NCBI RefSeq assembly: GCF_008974265.1
Contig: NZ_BKZW01000003.1
Location: forward strand, 310,001-374,000
Source: Dictyobacter vulcani
GTDB taxonomy: Bacteria > Chloroflexota > Ktedonobacteria > Ktedonobacterales > Ktedonobacteraceae
Direction of reading: 5' to 3'
DNA: 64,000 bases
The position numbers were made by a program, and so were the translations under genes. This document shows, one piece after another, positions 18,560 to 27,240 of this stretch; the stretch's first letter is position 1; the number at the start of each line of letters is the position of its first letter. The notes below the pieces were generated by a model. The model did not search any database, was not told the DNA's origin, and was given only the letters and a program-made list of their open reading frames with translations.

Positions 18560-19069
18560 CGGCAGGTCTTGGGCCTGCGACCTGCTCACGTACGAGTAGG
18601 CACCATCCAGACGCGGCACACGCTTTGATGCGTGTGCCTCACCACAATCACGTGCGTGAGGGACCTCTCAGATGTGGATTGGTCGCAGGCCCAAGACCTA
18701 ATACTTTTCACTTAAGGATTGAATGGCTGAAATGATAGCATGGCGGTGAAGGAACACCTTCTCAAAGGATCAAGAGAGGTAAAACGTGTAGGTTCGACCC
18801 TTTGGGTCGATTCGGTTGCCTCCACGATACCCTCACCTCCGCAGGATCACGCAAGTGAAAAAGCGGTGAAGCAAGGCGTGAAGAGGCTTGCTCATGGTCA
18901 AGCACGGATATCATGCAGGCACGAATCGACCCAAAGGGTCGAACCTACCTGTTCGCTTTTCTTGATTCTTTGAAGTCACTGGGCCTCTGATCGGCTTAGA
19001 TGCTTTCGTCAATCTCGTCCAGAAAAAGGCTTAAACGAAAAATATTGGGCCCAAGACCTGCCGTTACGC
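18560..19069. repeat. nested palindromic repeats filling the intergenic region
   Basis: A 19-bp perfect inverted repeat (18564-18582 and 18681-18699, AGGTCTTGGGCCTGCGACC) bounds a 136-bp block with an inner hairpin (GGCACACGC/GCGTGTGCC). A third copy of its end lies inverted at 19048-19063. Between them is a second element with 27-bp perfect ends. The region has no coding gene. Confidence 0.7.
18764..18974. mobile_element. MITE-like element with 27-bp perfect terminal inverted repeats
   Basis: The arms 18788-18814 and 18922-18948 are perfect reverse complements (containing GGTTCGACCCTTTGGGTC). Imperfect similarity extends outward (CAAAGGATCAAGAG versus the complement of CTTGATTCTTTG), giving ends of about 50 bp. 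Each arm is itself partly palindromic. No transposase is encoded, so mobility would be in trans. Confidence 0.55.
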
Positions 19070-19155
19070 TGAGAGACCTGCTCACGGTTCTTCGGCGTCT
19101 CAGTCGCCGAAGCTGCTAAGTGAAACGTCTTGGCGCTTGCCGCTGCGAGCCGTCA

Positions 19156-20049
19156 TTAGCTGGCATTGCTGGCGAAATAGTCGATAATAAACTGGCGGAA
19201 TTCGCGGACGGCTGTTGAGATGTAGCGTTCTTTGGACCAGGCGAGTCCGATGGTGCGCTGGCAGATTGGTTTTTCGATGCGCAGGATTGAGATGGCTGGA
19301 TCCGGGTGTTGTAAGATGGTTTGCCAGCTGACGGCCGAAGTAAAGGTGAGCCCGAGTCCTGCGCGAACCAGACCACGGATGGCGGCGGGTTCATCTCCTT
19401 CAAAGATAATTTTTGGTGTAAAGCCAGCTTCCCGGCAATATTGATCAGTAATATCCCGCAGTCCATAGCCGGGTTTCAGATTGACAAAAGCTTCATCGGC
19501 TACCTCGCTGAGTTCAATACTTTGTTGTGAGGCCAGCCGATGTTTTTGTGGTACGACCAGGAAAATTTCTTCTGTCATTAAGGAGATCCAGTCGATACCA
19601 GGTTCCTGGATCGGCGGTGAGGCCAGGCACAGATCGATCTCACCGTGTTCCAGGTGATCGAGCATGGTGAGATTGGGCTGTTGATAAAGCCGAAAACTGA
19701 TATCAGGATAGAGGCTACAAAAGCCGGTTAAGATATCCGCCAGGAGGTTGACATTGACGGTGGCAATTGAGATCTGACCATGCTCCAGACCTGCCATATC
19801 CTGGATCTGGCGTTTTCCCTCTTCGAGTTCAAAGAAGGCGTGATCCACCTTTTGGAGGAAAATTTTCCCAAATTTATTGAGCCGGATCTGGCGTCCATAG
19901 CGATCAAAAAGTGGGACACCAAGCTCTTTCTCCAGATGAGCAATCATCTTGCTGAGGGAGGGTTGAGCGATCATCAATTCTTCAGCGGCCCGCGTCATAT
20001 GTTCATGCCGGGCCACCGTCTGGAAGTATCGTAACTGTAACAGATCCAT
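19156..20049 (-). CDS. LysR-family transcriptional regulator
   Basis: The start at 20049 (MDLLQLRYFQTVARHEHM) has AGAGGA seven bases upstream and matches the usual LysR N-terminus; a longer frame begins eight codons earlier without a site. The 297-residue product has the winged helix-turn-helix (residues 1-60, AAEELMIAQPSLSKMIAHLE) and the periplasmic-binding-like effector domain (about 90-290, including GDEPAAIRGLVRAGLGLTF). It is divergent from the DHA2 exporter at 20367 and probably controls it from the shared 317-bp region, where ATATAA-AA-TTATAT at 20098-20111 is a candidate half-site pair. Confidence 0.9.
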   Translation of the reverse strand: MDLLQLRYFQTVARHEHMTRAAEELMIAQPSLSKMIAHLEKELGVPLFDRYGRQIRLNKFGKIFLQKVDHAFFELEEGKRQIQDMAGLEHGQISIATVNVNLLADILTGFCSLYPDISFRLYQQPNLTMLDHLEHGEIDLCLASPPIQEPGIDWISLMTEEIFLVVPQKHRLASQQSIELSEVADEAFVNLKPGYGLRDITDQYCREAGFTPKIIFEGDEPAAIRGLVRAGLGLTFTSAVSWQTILQHPDPAISILRIEKPICQRTIGLAWSKERYISTAVREFRQFIIDYFASNAS

Positions 20050-20366
20050 GCTGATGTCCTCTGGGTGATCCACTTATAGCCTGTGAGCTATGATTACATA
20101 TAAAATTATATATTGGAAATTATCAACATTCAAGGGTATGCTATAAGTGTACTAAAAACACTGTTTTTAATACATTCTTCCTGATGTTGTGCCAGGCACC
20201 ATTACCTGCAAAATGACAATGGATTGTCATGGGTGCATGCTTGCATCGCATCGTTGTCTCTTCCAGTAAATTCTATCTTCTTTATCAAGTTTTGTGTGCT
20301 TTGCAAGTAACGGTGATATAGTGTGGTGCTGATATTACAGTGTGGTCAGAATTAAAAGGATAAAAC
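20050..20366. promoter_or_regulatory. divergent control region between lysR-type gene and exporter
   Basis: It is AT-rich near the regulator start, with the inverted repeat ATATAA-AA-TTATAT at 20098-20111 as a candidate LysR operator. The exporter ATG at 20367 is preceded by AAAAGGATAAAAC. No gene is seen in it. Confidence 0.4.
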
Positions 20367-22127
20367 ATGTCTCAAACGAAAGTTGCCAGGTCCGCACGTC
20401 CAATTGGTCCTAATTATAAATGGATCGCGTTATCAAATACGACGCTTGGCATGTTGATGGCAACCATCAATTCCAGTATCGTCTTGATTTCTTTGCCGGC
20501 TATTTTTACTGGCGTTGGTGTCGATCCTCTAGCTCCGGGTGAAACGAACTATCTGTTGTGGATGTTGATGGGGTTTATGATTATTACCGCAACGCTGGTA
20601 GTGACCTTTGGTCGTATTGGCGATATTTATGGTCGGGTCAAATTATATAATCTCGGTTTTGCTATCTTTACAGTTGGTAGTATTTTATTATTCCTCACGC
20701 CGGGTTCCGGTAATACTGCAATCATTTTAATGATTTTGTTCCGCCTCGTACAGGGTGTCGGTGCAGGTTTCCTGATGGCGAATAGTACCGCGATTCTGAC
20801 GGACGCCTTTCCTGCTCACCAGCGTGGTATGGCCCTGGGTATTAACCAGATGGTCGCGATCCTGGGCTCGATCCTGGGTTTGATCGTTGGTGGTGTCCTC
20901 TCGGTGATTAGCTGGCGCTATGTGTTCCTGGTCAGCGTGCCCTTTGGTATTTTCGGTACCGTCTGGGCTTATCTGAAGTTGCGTGAGACCTCGCAGGCCA
21001 GTTCCAGACGACAGGGCATCGACTGGTTAGGAAACATCACCTTTTTCCTGGGTTTGACTATCCTCTTGATTGGTATGACCTATGGTATCGAACCATATGG
21101 CACTTCCGCGATGGGCTGGGGTAATCCGCTGGTAATTGCTGCTCTGGTAATTGGTGCGGTCCTGCTGATCACATTTGTCGGGATCGAGATGCGGGTTGCT
21201 GATCCGATGTTTCAGCTTTCCCTGTTCAAGATCCCTACATTTACCTATGGAAATATTAGCGCGTTACTAGCCAGTCTGGCTCGTGGTGGCTTACAGTTTA
21301 TCCTGATCATCTGGTTGCAGGGTATCTGGCTGCCCCTGCATGGCTACAATTTCGAAGACACCCCACTCTGGGCTGGTATCTACATGTTGCCCCTGATGAT
21401 TGGCTTTGTGCTTATGGGTCCTGTGAGTGGCTGGCTCTCTGACCGCTATGGCGCACGCATCTTCTCATCGGTTGGTATGTTCCTGCAGGCTATTGGCTTC
21501 TTACTGCTGACCTTTTTGCCCACCAACTTTGACTACGTCTGGTTTGCGGTGATCCTGTTTGTGATGGGTGTTGGACAAGGTATGTTTGCCTCTCCGAACA
21601 CTACTGAAATTATGAATAGTGTGCCTGCTTCGCAGCGCGGTGCCGGTTCTGGTATGCGTAGCACATTCCAGAATGCCGCTAATGTCATCAGTATGGGTAT
21701 GTTCTTCAGCATCGTGACGGCTGGCCTGGCTGGAGCTTTGCCCTCGGCGCTCTTTGGTGGTTTGACGAAGGCTGGCTTGCCTGCCGCCATTTCGACAAAG
21801 GTCGCGCACCTGCCACCGGTCGCTGCACTCTTTGCCGCCTTCCTGGGCTACAATCCAGTGCAGACATTGCTGCCAAAGGCGGTCCTGCATAGCCTGCCAC
21901 AGGCCAGTCGGCACACCTTATTGGGGAAGAGTTTCTTCCCGAATCTGATGTCGACCCCATTTGTGGGTGGTTTGCATATCGCCTTCTATGTGGCTACGGC
22001 CATGTGTCTGGTTGCTGGTTGCGTTTCACTGATACGCGCCAAAGCCGCCGTACCAGAAGCAGAGCGCGAGCATATTGATTTTGTGGCCCCTGAAGTTGAA
22101 GCCGTAGCTGAACTGGCCAACGACTAA
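20367..22127 (+). CDS. DHA2-type MFS multidrug exporter (14 helices)
   Basis: The 586-residue length, 14 hydrophobic segments and motifs fit the DHA2 drug:proton antiporter family. Motif A is TFGRIGDIYGRVKLYNLG, motif B is LILFRLVQGVGAGFL-like (residues about 125-140) and motif C is AILGSILGLIVGGVLSVISW (about 170-190). An AAAAGGA ribosome site precedes the ATG. A large loop between helices 13 and 14 (residues about 480-530) is unusual but in frame. The neighbouring divergent LysR-type gene is the probable regulator. It ends at a clear terminator. Confidence 0.88.
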   Translation: MSQTKVARSARPIGPNYKWIALSNTTLGMLMATINSSIVLISLPAIFTGVGVDPLAPGETNYLLWMLMGFMIITATLVVTFGRIGDIYGRVKLYNLGFAIFTVGSILLFLTPGSGNTAIILMILFRLVQGVGAGFLMANSTAILTDAFPAHQRGMALGINQMVAILGSILGLIVGGVLSVISWRYVFLVSVPFGIFGTVWAYLKLRETSQASSRRQGIDWLGNITFFLGLTILLIGMTYGIEPYGTSAMGWGNPLVIAALVIGAVLLITFVGIEMRVADPMFQLSLFKIPTFTYGNISALLASLARGGLQFILIIWLQGIWLPLHGYNFEDTPLWAGIYMLPLMIGFVLMGPVSGWLSDRYGARIFSSVGMFLQAIGFLLLTFLPTNFDYVWFAVILFVMGVGQGMFASPNTTEIMNSVPASQRGAGSGMRSTFQNAANVISMGMFFSIVTAGLAGALPSALFGGLTKAGLPAAISTKVAHLPPVAALFAAFLGYNPVQTLLPKAVLHSLPQASRHTLLGKSFFPNLMSTPFVGGLHIAFYVATAMCLVAGCVSLIRAKAAVPEAEREHIDFVAPEVEAVAELAND

Positions 22128-22158
22128 AATCCTCTCATAATGTCTGATTGACGAGAGC

Positions 22159-22193
22159 GGGACCACTGGATTATCTCCAGTGGTCCCTTTTTT
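22159..22193 (+). terminator. rho-independent terminator of the exporter gene
   Basis: GGGACCACTGGA at 22159-22170 and its perfect complement at 22176-22187 form a 12-bp stem with a five-base loop, followed by six T. Confidence 0.92.
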
Positions 22194-22215
22194 GTGTTTA
22201 TTTTGATCCGGTGAC

Positions 22216-23019
22216 CTATACTGTTGCCCCGGTGCTGTTCGCGAACTCTAACACGAGGTTGAGCAGGCGTTGAGGCTGCTCGAACTGTGGCAGGTGGCCA
22301 GCTTCTGGAATGAGTTCGAAGCGAGCATTCGGGAATGCCTGGGCATAGGCACGGCCATACTCAGGGAGTATCACACGATCACTCTCTCCCCATACCACAA
22401 GGACCGGGATGCTTACATGGCTGAGATGACGCTTCAGCCTGGGATCACCCATGCCCTGTCCCTGATCATAGATATAGAGCGCTCGGACGTTGGCTGCACG
22501 AGCCTGGGCCTGTTCAGGGGTGATGGTCGATGGGTCAATGCGGAAGGCGGCTGGATTGTGGTAGCTGAGGGCCGCGAGCTCATCAGGTTTCAAGGTGGAC
22601 ACATCAGGAATGGGATATCCCTCTACCTGGATGCCACCAGCATCTACGAGCACAAGCCCGCTAAGACGCCGTGTGGTATCGTGCAAGGCCATGGCAGACG
22701 CGATCCAGCCACCCATTGAAGAGCCAATGACCAGCACATCATGCAGGTCGAGCTGTTCGAGCAGGGCAAGATAGGCGAGGGCAAGATCATCAATGCTATC
22801 AAACCACTCAGGACGTGGCTCGCCCGCGAATCCAGGATGGGTTGGCAAGAGCACGTGCCCGCGTTTGGCAAGTACTTTAGAGAGTTCAAGCATGGTGTGT
22901 GGGCCGCCACCACCATGTAAGACAAGCATCGGGCGGCCATTGCCACCTTCATCAACGCGTATCGTTAAACCATCAGCGAAAGACTCTTTTCGTGTGTTCA
23001 GTGGAGGTAAATTGCTCAT
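22216..23019 (-). CDS. alpha/beta hydrolase
   Basis: I start at the ATG at 23019 (MSNLPPLNTRKE) with AAGAAG upstream; the longer frame adds 24 non-conserved residues. The 267-residue enzyme has the oxyanion HGGGG turn (LHGGGGPHTM), nucleophile Ser in VIGSSMGGWI, acid Asp in VVWGESDRVI and base His in PEAGHLPQF. This is the complete catalytic triad of the hydrolase/haloperoxidase/epoxide-hydrolase group. It lies 95 bases after a cupin gene on the same strand. With the divergent MarR gene this looks like a small inducible detoxification or catabolic unit. Confidence 0.85.
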   Translation of the reverse strand: MSNLPPLNTRKESFADGLTIRVDEGGNGRPMLVLHGGGGPHTMLELSKVLAKRGHVLLPTHPGFAGEPRPEWFDSIDDLALAYLALLEQLDLHDVLVIGSSMGGWIASAMALHDTTRRLSGLVLVDAGGIQVEGYPIPDVSTLKPDELAALSYHNPAAFRIDPSTITPEQAQARAANVRALYIYDQGQGMGDPRLKRHLSHVSIPVLVVWGESDRVILPEYGRAYAQAFPNARFELIPEAGHLPQFEQPQRLLNLVLEFANSTGATV

Positions 23020-23114
23020 GAAATTTCTTCTTTCTTTTATAGATATGAATATCGAATGTGAACCAGTCCTGATTCTTTGTGTCTTATTCAAACAGGCAAG
23101 AGGGAAACAATAAC

Positions 23115-23564
23115 TTACGAAGAGACAACCTCTGTTTTGTAGCGTGCCATCAATTCAGCAGCCTGGTGTGGATCGAGAGCACCATCTGTCTGAATGAGTT
23201 TGCTCATTTCTTCAAAGTAGCCAATATAGAATGGCGGCGTAAAAGTATTGAGGAAGCGAGCTGGTTTGTCAGTCGGATTGCGGAAGGTATGGACGGATCC
23301 AATGGGTACCATCACTAATGTCCCTTGACTGGCCCGCACGGTCTGTTGCTCTGTCAGAAACTCCAGTTCTCCTTCGAGGATGTAAAAGCCCTCTTCATGC
23401 GCATGATGAATATGCAGTGCCGGCCCAGAAGTATGAGGAGGCACGTCAAATTCAGCGATGCCCAATGTTTCCCGTGTCTGCGTCCCATCCTCCTGGACCA
23501 CCATCTGAATGGGACCGAGAGGAATCGTACGTCCTTCTCCTGGTTTGACTACGGTGATACTCAT
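23115..23564 (-). CDS. cupin-domain protein
   Basis: The 149-residue protein is a single cupin barrel. Motif 1 is LHIHHAHEEGFYILEGELEF with the metal-ligand His and Glu. Motif 2 is GTLVMVPIGSVHTFRNP with the last His. It is small and soluble with no other domain. The gene leads the hydrolase gene downstream and faces marR across a 234-bp region with two palindromes. Such cupins can be dioxygenases, isomerases or quercetinase-like enzymes; the reaction cannot be told. Confidence 0.85.
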   Translation of the reverse strand: MSITVVKPGEGRTIPLGPIQMVVQEDGTQTRETLGIAEFDVPPHTSGPALHIHHAHEEGFYILEGELEFLTEQQTVRASQGTLVMVPIGSVHTFRNPTDKPARFLNTFTPPFYIGYFEEMSKLIQTDGALDPHQAAELMARYKTEVVSS

Positions 23565-23686
23565 GAAAAAATCCTTTCTTTCTTTGCTGTTGAGCGCTGA
23601 GATATGACACGAACCACGCTCCGACTCCTCAAGGAGGGAGGGCGTTTGCAGTATCCACTCCAGAACTGCTATAGTTATATAAGCAA

Positions 23687-23742
23687 GTTTATATAAACAA
23701 GCTTGTATGGTGATTATAACACAATATGTTTATATAAACAAG
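23687..23742. promoter_or_regulatory. paired MarR-type operators
   Basis: GTTTATATAAACAAG occurs at 23687-23701 and again at 23728-23742. Each copy contains a perfect palindrome (GTTTATATAAAC; the second extends to TGTTTATATAAACA). They are 41 bp apart, about four helical turns, between the cupin gene and marR. Confidence 0.7.
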
Positions 23743-23797
23743 TGTATATAAGGATATTTATAAAGATGTTTGCAAATTGAAGAAAGAGAGAACATTC

Positions 23798-24229
23798 ATG
23801 GGTGTCGCACTTGAAAATCTGGGCCAGGCCGTTAAACGTTTGCAGTATCGTCACCACCGCGCGCTCGATACAAAACTGCTGCAGTTGGGAATTACACTGG
23901 TGCAGTGGGACGCGCTACGTGCGATTGGTCAGCATCCTGATGCCTCGTCACACCGGCTTGCGCAACTGACCTTTCAGACCGATCAATCTTTTGGTGCTCT
24001 GGCTGGCCGGCTGGTGGCTCATGGGTTGATCAATCGAGTCAGCGGACCCGGGCGAGCACTACGCCATCGCCTCACGCCTGCCGGAGAGGAGTTCCTGAGC
24101 AAAGGTCATGTAGTAGTCAATGAGGTGCTCGCACAATCCTTCGCGCCGCTATCGCCCACAGAAAAAGATACCTTATACGACCTGCTGACACGCCTGCTGA
24201 ATGGGTTTGAAGAGTTACCTGGAGCTTAG
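23798..24229 (+). CDS. MarR-family transcriptional regulator
   Basis: The ATG at 23798 has GAAAGAGAG upstream; a TTG seven codons earlier is less likely. The 143-residue winged-helix protein carries the helix-turn-helix (GITLVQWDALRAIGQHPD, then SSHRLAQLTFQTDQSFGAL) and wing (RVSGPGRALRHRLTPAGEE), plus dimerising helices at both ends. Two palindromes just upstream are probably its own binding sites, so it likely represses itself and the divergent cupin-hydrolase pair until a ligand, often a phenolic compound or oxidant, binds. Confidence 0.9.
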   Translation: MGVALENLGQAVKRLQYRHHRALDTKLLQLGITLVQWDALRAIGQHPDASSHRLAQLTFQTDQSFGALAGRLVAHGLINRVSGPGRALRHRLTPAGEEFLSKGHVVVNEVLAQSFAPLSPTEKDTLYDLLTRLLNGFEELPGA

Positions 24230-24234
24230 ACGTT

Positions 24235-24266
24235 GGAAGGGGCAAGGCATAGCCCGTACCCCTTCC
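24235..24266. terminator. bidirectional terminator between marR and prx-dsbA genes
   Basis: GGAAGGGG at 24235-24242 pairs with CCCCTTCC at 24259-24266; an inner GGC/GCC stem is possible. It separates two convergent genes. Confidence 0.6.
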
Positions 24267-24278
24267 CTATACATTTGT

Positions 24279-25307
24279 TTAATTTTTGGCTTCAAGGGCT
24301 TTGTTGATGGCAGCTAGCAGGGTCTCGACATCGTAAGCTGCGTTGTGGCGCTGACCATTGATGAAGAAGGTCGGGGTACCATTGACACCGCTGCGTGTAC
24401 CGCTACTGATTTCTTCTTTGATGCGTGAGGTATAGGTATGATTATCCAGTGCTTGCTGAATTTTTGCTCTATCCAGGCCGAGTTGGTCTGCATACTGTAG
24501 CAGTTGCGCATCCTCAAGTTGCTGCTGTTTTTCATATAGCAGATCATGCATTTCCCAGAATTTTCCCTGGTCACCGGCGGCTTCGGCCACTTCGGAGGCG
24601 TGCTGCGCGTGTGGATGCTGGTGGTTCAACGGGAAGTTGCGATAGACAAAGCGCAGCTTGTCTCCCAGACGTTTCTGTAGCTCTTTGACCACAGGATAAG
24701 CATCTCCGCAATCCGGACACTCGTAATCGCCATATTCTACCAGCGTAACGGGTGCTGTGGCTGGCCCCTGGGCGTGGTCATGTGCGTTAACGGGCACAAT
24801 CATTTTGTCTGTGTGTGGTTCGTGTCCTGCGAGTTCGTCAAGTGCTGAAAGGATACCATCGGCACCGGGATTTACCCCTGGAGAAGAGAGATAGCTCCAG
24901 CTAATCATTCCTTTCTCATCAATCACAAACAGTGCCCGCTCGGTAATCCCATCATTCTGACGGTAGGCACCATATTGTCTGGCAATCTGACCCTTGGGTT
25001 CAAAGTCTGCCAGCAAGGGGAATTGCAGGTTTTTGTGTTCGGTAAAAGCTTTGTGGCACCAGAGGCTGTCTACAGAAATACCCAGTAGCTGCGCATTAAA
25101 GTTCTGAAACTCGGGCAGGATCTCATTATATAAAGCTACCTGATCTCCACAGACAGGACTCCAGTCGGCTGGATAAAAGACCAGGACCACGGGTTGACCG
25201 CGGAAGTCGTGTAGCGACACTTTTTTGCCGGGTCCGGCTGGCAAGGTGAAATCTGGTGCAGGCGTTCCTGCTGCTAATATCGTGTCTGGTGTTTCGGTCG
25301 TATTCAT
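24279..25307 (-). CDS. peroxiredoxin-DsbA fusion protein
   Basis: Two thioredoxin-fold domains are fused in one 342-residue chain. Residues about 12-160 are an AhpC/TSA-type peroxiredoxin with peroxidatic Cys53 in FYPADWSPVCGDQ, a variant of the usual PxxxT/SxxC environment. Residues about 175-340 are a DsbA-like thiol oxidoreductase with active site CPDC (about 196-199) and the cis-Pro loop GVNGTPTFFING. The start ATG 25307 is preceded by GAGAGAAAG. There is no signal peptide, so the DsbA half probably works in the cytoplasm as reductase partner of the peroxiredoxin half, an inference from the fusion. It converges with marR. Confidence 0.88.
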   Translation of the reverse strand: MNTTETPDTILAAGTPAPDFTLPAGPGKKVSLHDFRGQPVVLVFYPADWSPVCGDQVALYNEILPEFQNFNAQLLGISVDSLWCHKAFTEHKNLQFPLLADFEPKGQIARQYGAYRQNDGITERALFVIDEKGMISWSYLSSPGVNPGADGILSALDELAGHEPHTDKMIVPVNAHDHAQGPATAPVTLVEYGDYECPDCGDAYPVVKELQKRLGDKLRFVYRNFPLNHQHPHAQHASEVAEAAGDQGKFWEMHDLLYEKQQQLEDAQLLQYADQLGLDRAKIQQALDNHTYTSRIKEEISSGTRSGVNGTPTFFINGQRHNAAYDVETLLAAINKALEAKN

Positions 25308-25503
25308 ACGATGAATCTTTCTCTCTCTCTGCAATAGGTTGTACTATCGTCGCAATGCTTGCTCTGCGCTGGTTGGGATAGCTGGCAGGTGTGAGCAATG
25401 CTGAGATGTGGACATCAGCAAGAAGACGCTCCCTTCCCACAAATCAGGTAAGCGGTTGTCTCAGCTAGCTTGCTGGCAATATATACTTTATACGGATATG
25501 CGG

Positions 25504-26352
25504 CTATGCCTGGATATAGGGTGCCACGATCTCTTTTTCTCGCTGCAGGCCATCCCATTCATCTGGATTGGGGCCGTCATAAATTAATGTGTAGGGACCT
25601 GAGAAGTTTGCGGCGCGTGTGATTTCAAGGCAGCGAATGTAATCATCTTTATCGATCTCGTCATTGTCCGAGAAGTGAGCTTTCGTATGGCAGGACTCGG
25701 CATAGGGCGCGATTGAGGTCAGGGCTTCATATTTGGTGGGGCCAGACCAGTTGCCAAAGTCGAAGCAGAGTCCGATGCGTTCATTGAGTTGTTCAAATAC
25801 GGTGCGGACGGCTACTGGCTGCGATAGCAGGCTGAACCAGTTCTCCGTCATGAGGCGTACGCCCTGTTCTTCTGCATAATCAGCCAGCTGGCGTAGTCGG
25901 TGGATGCTATTTTGTAGATTGGCTCCGGTCGGAGAGGTTTTTCCGGCAATGACGCGGGAGCGCTTTGCCCCTAACTGACCCGCAACTTCTAGCCAGGAAC
26001 GTATCCAGTCCTGATCGCGATCACCATTGGTGGGATGCGTAATATCGCCTTCATCGATCAAGAGTGAGAAGAGTTCCACCCGCTCATGTTGCAAGGTAGA
26101 GCGCAATTCTTTGAGATAGCCTGCATCTAAGCTGGGGAGATGAAAATGGCAGATCTCCAGGGTTGAAATACCAAAGGCCGCCAGCCGTGCCGGTAATTCT
26201 AAAAGTGTCAGTTGTCCATGTTTATCTGTATTGTTTAATGAGGATGGTTCTTTTGTGTCAGGACCGTAGACGGCGTAGTCTCCCAGCGTGCGGTGCAAGC
26301 TCCAGGTAGAAACCGAAAGACGGCGTGTGCTGTTGGGTTGGTCTATGGGCAT
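25504..26352 (-). CDS. sugar phosphate isomerase/epimerase (xylose-isomerase-like TIM barrel)
   Basis: The 282-residue protein belongs to the AP_endonuc_2/xylose isomerase-like superfamily. Visible parts are LEICHFHLPSLDAGYL near the N-terminus, VRLMTENWFSLLSQPV with a metal-ligand Glu, GLCFDFGNWSG with the Asp, ESCHTKAHFSDN with the ligand His, and YTLIYDGPNPDEWDG at the end. It stands alone and its substrate, a sugar, inositol derivative or hydroxypyruvate, is open. The start ATG 26352 has AAGGAGAATTGGC nearby. Confidence 0.82.
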   Translation of the reverse strand: MPIDQPNSTRRLSVSTWSLHRTLGDYAVYGPDTKEPSSLNNTDKHGQLTLLELPARLAAFGISTLEICHFHLPSLDAGYLKELRSTLQHERVELFSLLIDEGDITHPTNGDRDQDWIRSWLEVAGQLGAKRSRVIAGKTSPTGANLQNSIHRLRQLADYAEEQGVRLMTENWFSLLSQPVAVRTVFEQLNERIGLCFDFGNWSGPTKYEALTSIAPYAESCHTKAHFSDNDEIDKDDYIRCLEITRAANFSGPYTLIYDGPNPDEWDGLQREKEIVAPYIQA

Positions 26353-26542
26353 CGTGCCAATTCTCCTTGACTATGAATTTATGGGTGCGCATTTGTCTAT
26401 CTATATCTAACTATAAAAGTAGAAAGATAGAGAACGAGAGAGAAAAATCTCTCTCCGTTAACGTAATTCTCTCTTATTGTAACCCATTGGCAATCTTTTA
26501 GCCTGGAGAAATAACCGCTGGAAGATGCGCCTTCCTAATAGA

Positions 26543-26839
26543 TTACGGCTCATCTACAGGGAGTTCTCGATCGTCAGCACTCTCGGTGAGTGGGGCACTG
26601 GTCTCTTCCCGTAGTATGTCGGGAACTTCGTAATCAACATGGCTTCTGGCGATTTTTTCTAATGTTCTTTTATGCTGGTTGAGCCAATGCAGAAAATCGA
26701 GGGCCTCGTGAGGTGCGAAGGTGATACGTACCCCTTCACCTGTGATTGCGAGCATCCCTTCTTCGTGGAGTTCCACCACATGTCTTCCTAAGTCGTGTGT
26801 ACTCAAAAGCTGTTCCTTTCTCGCTACAAGGGAAATCAT
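26543..26839 (-). CDS. small hypothetical protein
   Basis: The product has 98 residues if it starts at the ATG at 26839 (MISLVARKEQLLS) with AGGGA upstream; another start lies eleven codons earlier. It has no signal or membrane segment. Its middle (GEGVRITFAPHEALDFLHWL) has a plausible alternation of strands and a helix, and the C-terminus is acidic (TESADDRELPVDEP). I do not recognise the family. It is oriented away from the clp genes. Confidence 0.55.
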   Translation of the reverse strand: MISLVARKEQLLSTHDLGRHVVELHEEGMLAITGEGVRITFAPHEALDFLHWLNQHKRTLEKIARSHVDYEVPDILREETSAPLTESADDRELPVDEP

Positions 26840-26955
26840 CAGCATTCCCTGTCTGTTACTACTATACACCACATTCTTTTATACACGCACGTGCTGGCTC
26901 ATCCGCTGCAATTTTTGACCGTCAATGCTGTTGTTCTGTGTCTGTGATTACCGGT

Positions 26956-27051
26956 TTAGCACTCGACGATTGGAATTGCTAAATATGGGAATAAGTGTAT
27001 TCAGGAACGTGTTATTATAGGTGATTAGCAATCTCGCAAAGAGAATGCTAA
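26956..27051. promoter_or_regulatory. two CIRCE-like HrcA operators
   Basis: At 26956-26982 TTAGCACTC-N9-AATTGCTAA has a perfect left half. At 27025-27051 TTAGCAATC-N9-GAATGCTAA has one mismatch in each half. The consensus is TTAGCACTC-N9-GAGTGCTAA. A weaker third copy lies at 27095-27121. They precede the first ClpE-like gene. Confidence 0.75.
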
Positions 27052-27240
27052 AAGTGGGAATAAAAAGGTCGCGATCATCGTTATTATAAATGAATTAGCA
27101 ATCAATTAGTGAGACTGCCAGAAAGTTGACAGGATTTGCTAGTGAAGCTAAAAGCGAAAACAACAAGAACCTCCACCGGGGAGTCGGCAAGAAGTTGATT
27201 CTCTTTTTATAGAATAAAGAAGCAGGAGCATACGTAAATT

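Noticed and set aside
18788..18814. GGTTCGACCC looks like the T-arm of a tRNA
   Set aside because: No acceptor, D or anticodon stems fit around it, and the block is part of a perfect inverted repeat.
18560..19070. possible CRISPR array
   Set aside because: The repeats are inverted and nested, not evenly spaced direct repeats, and no cas gene is present.
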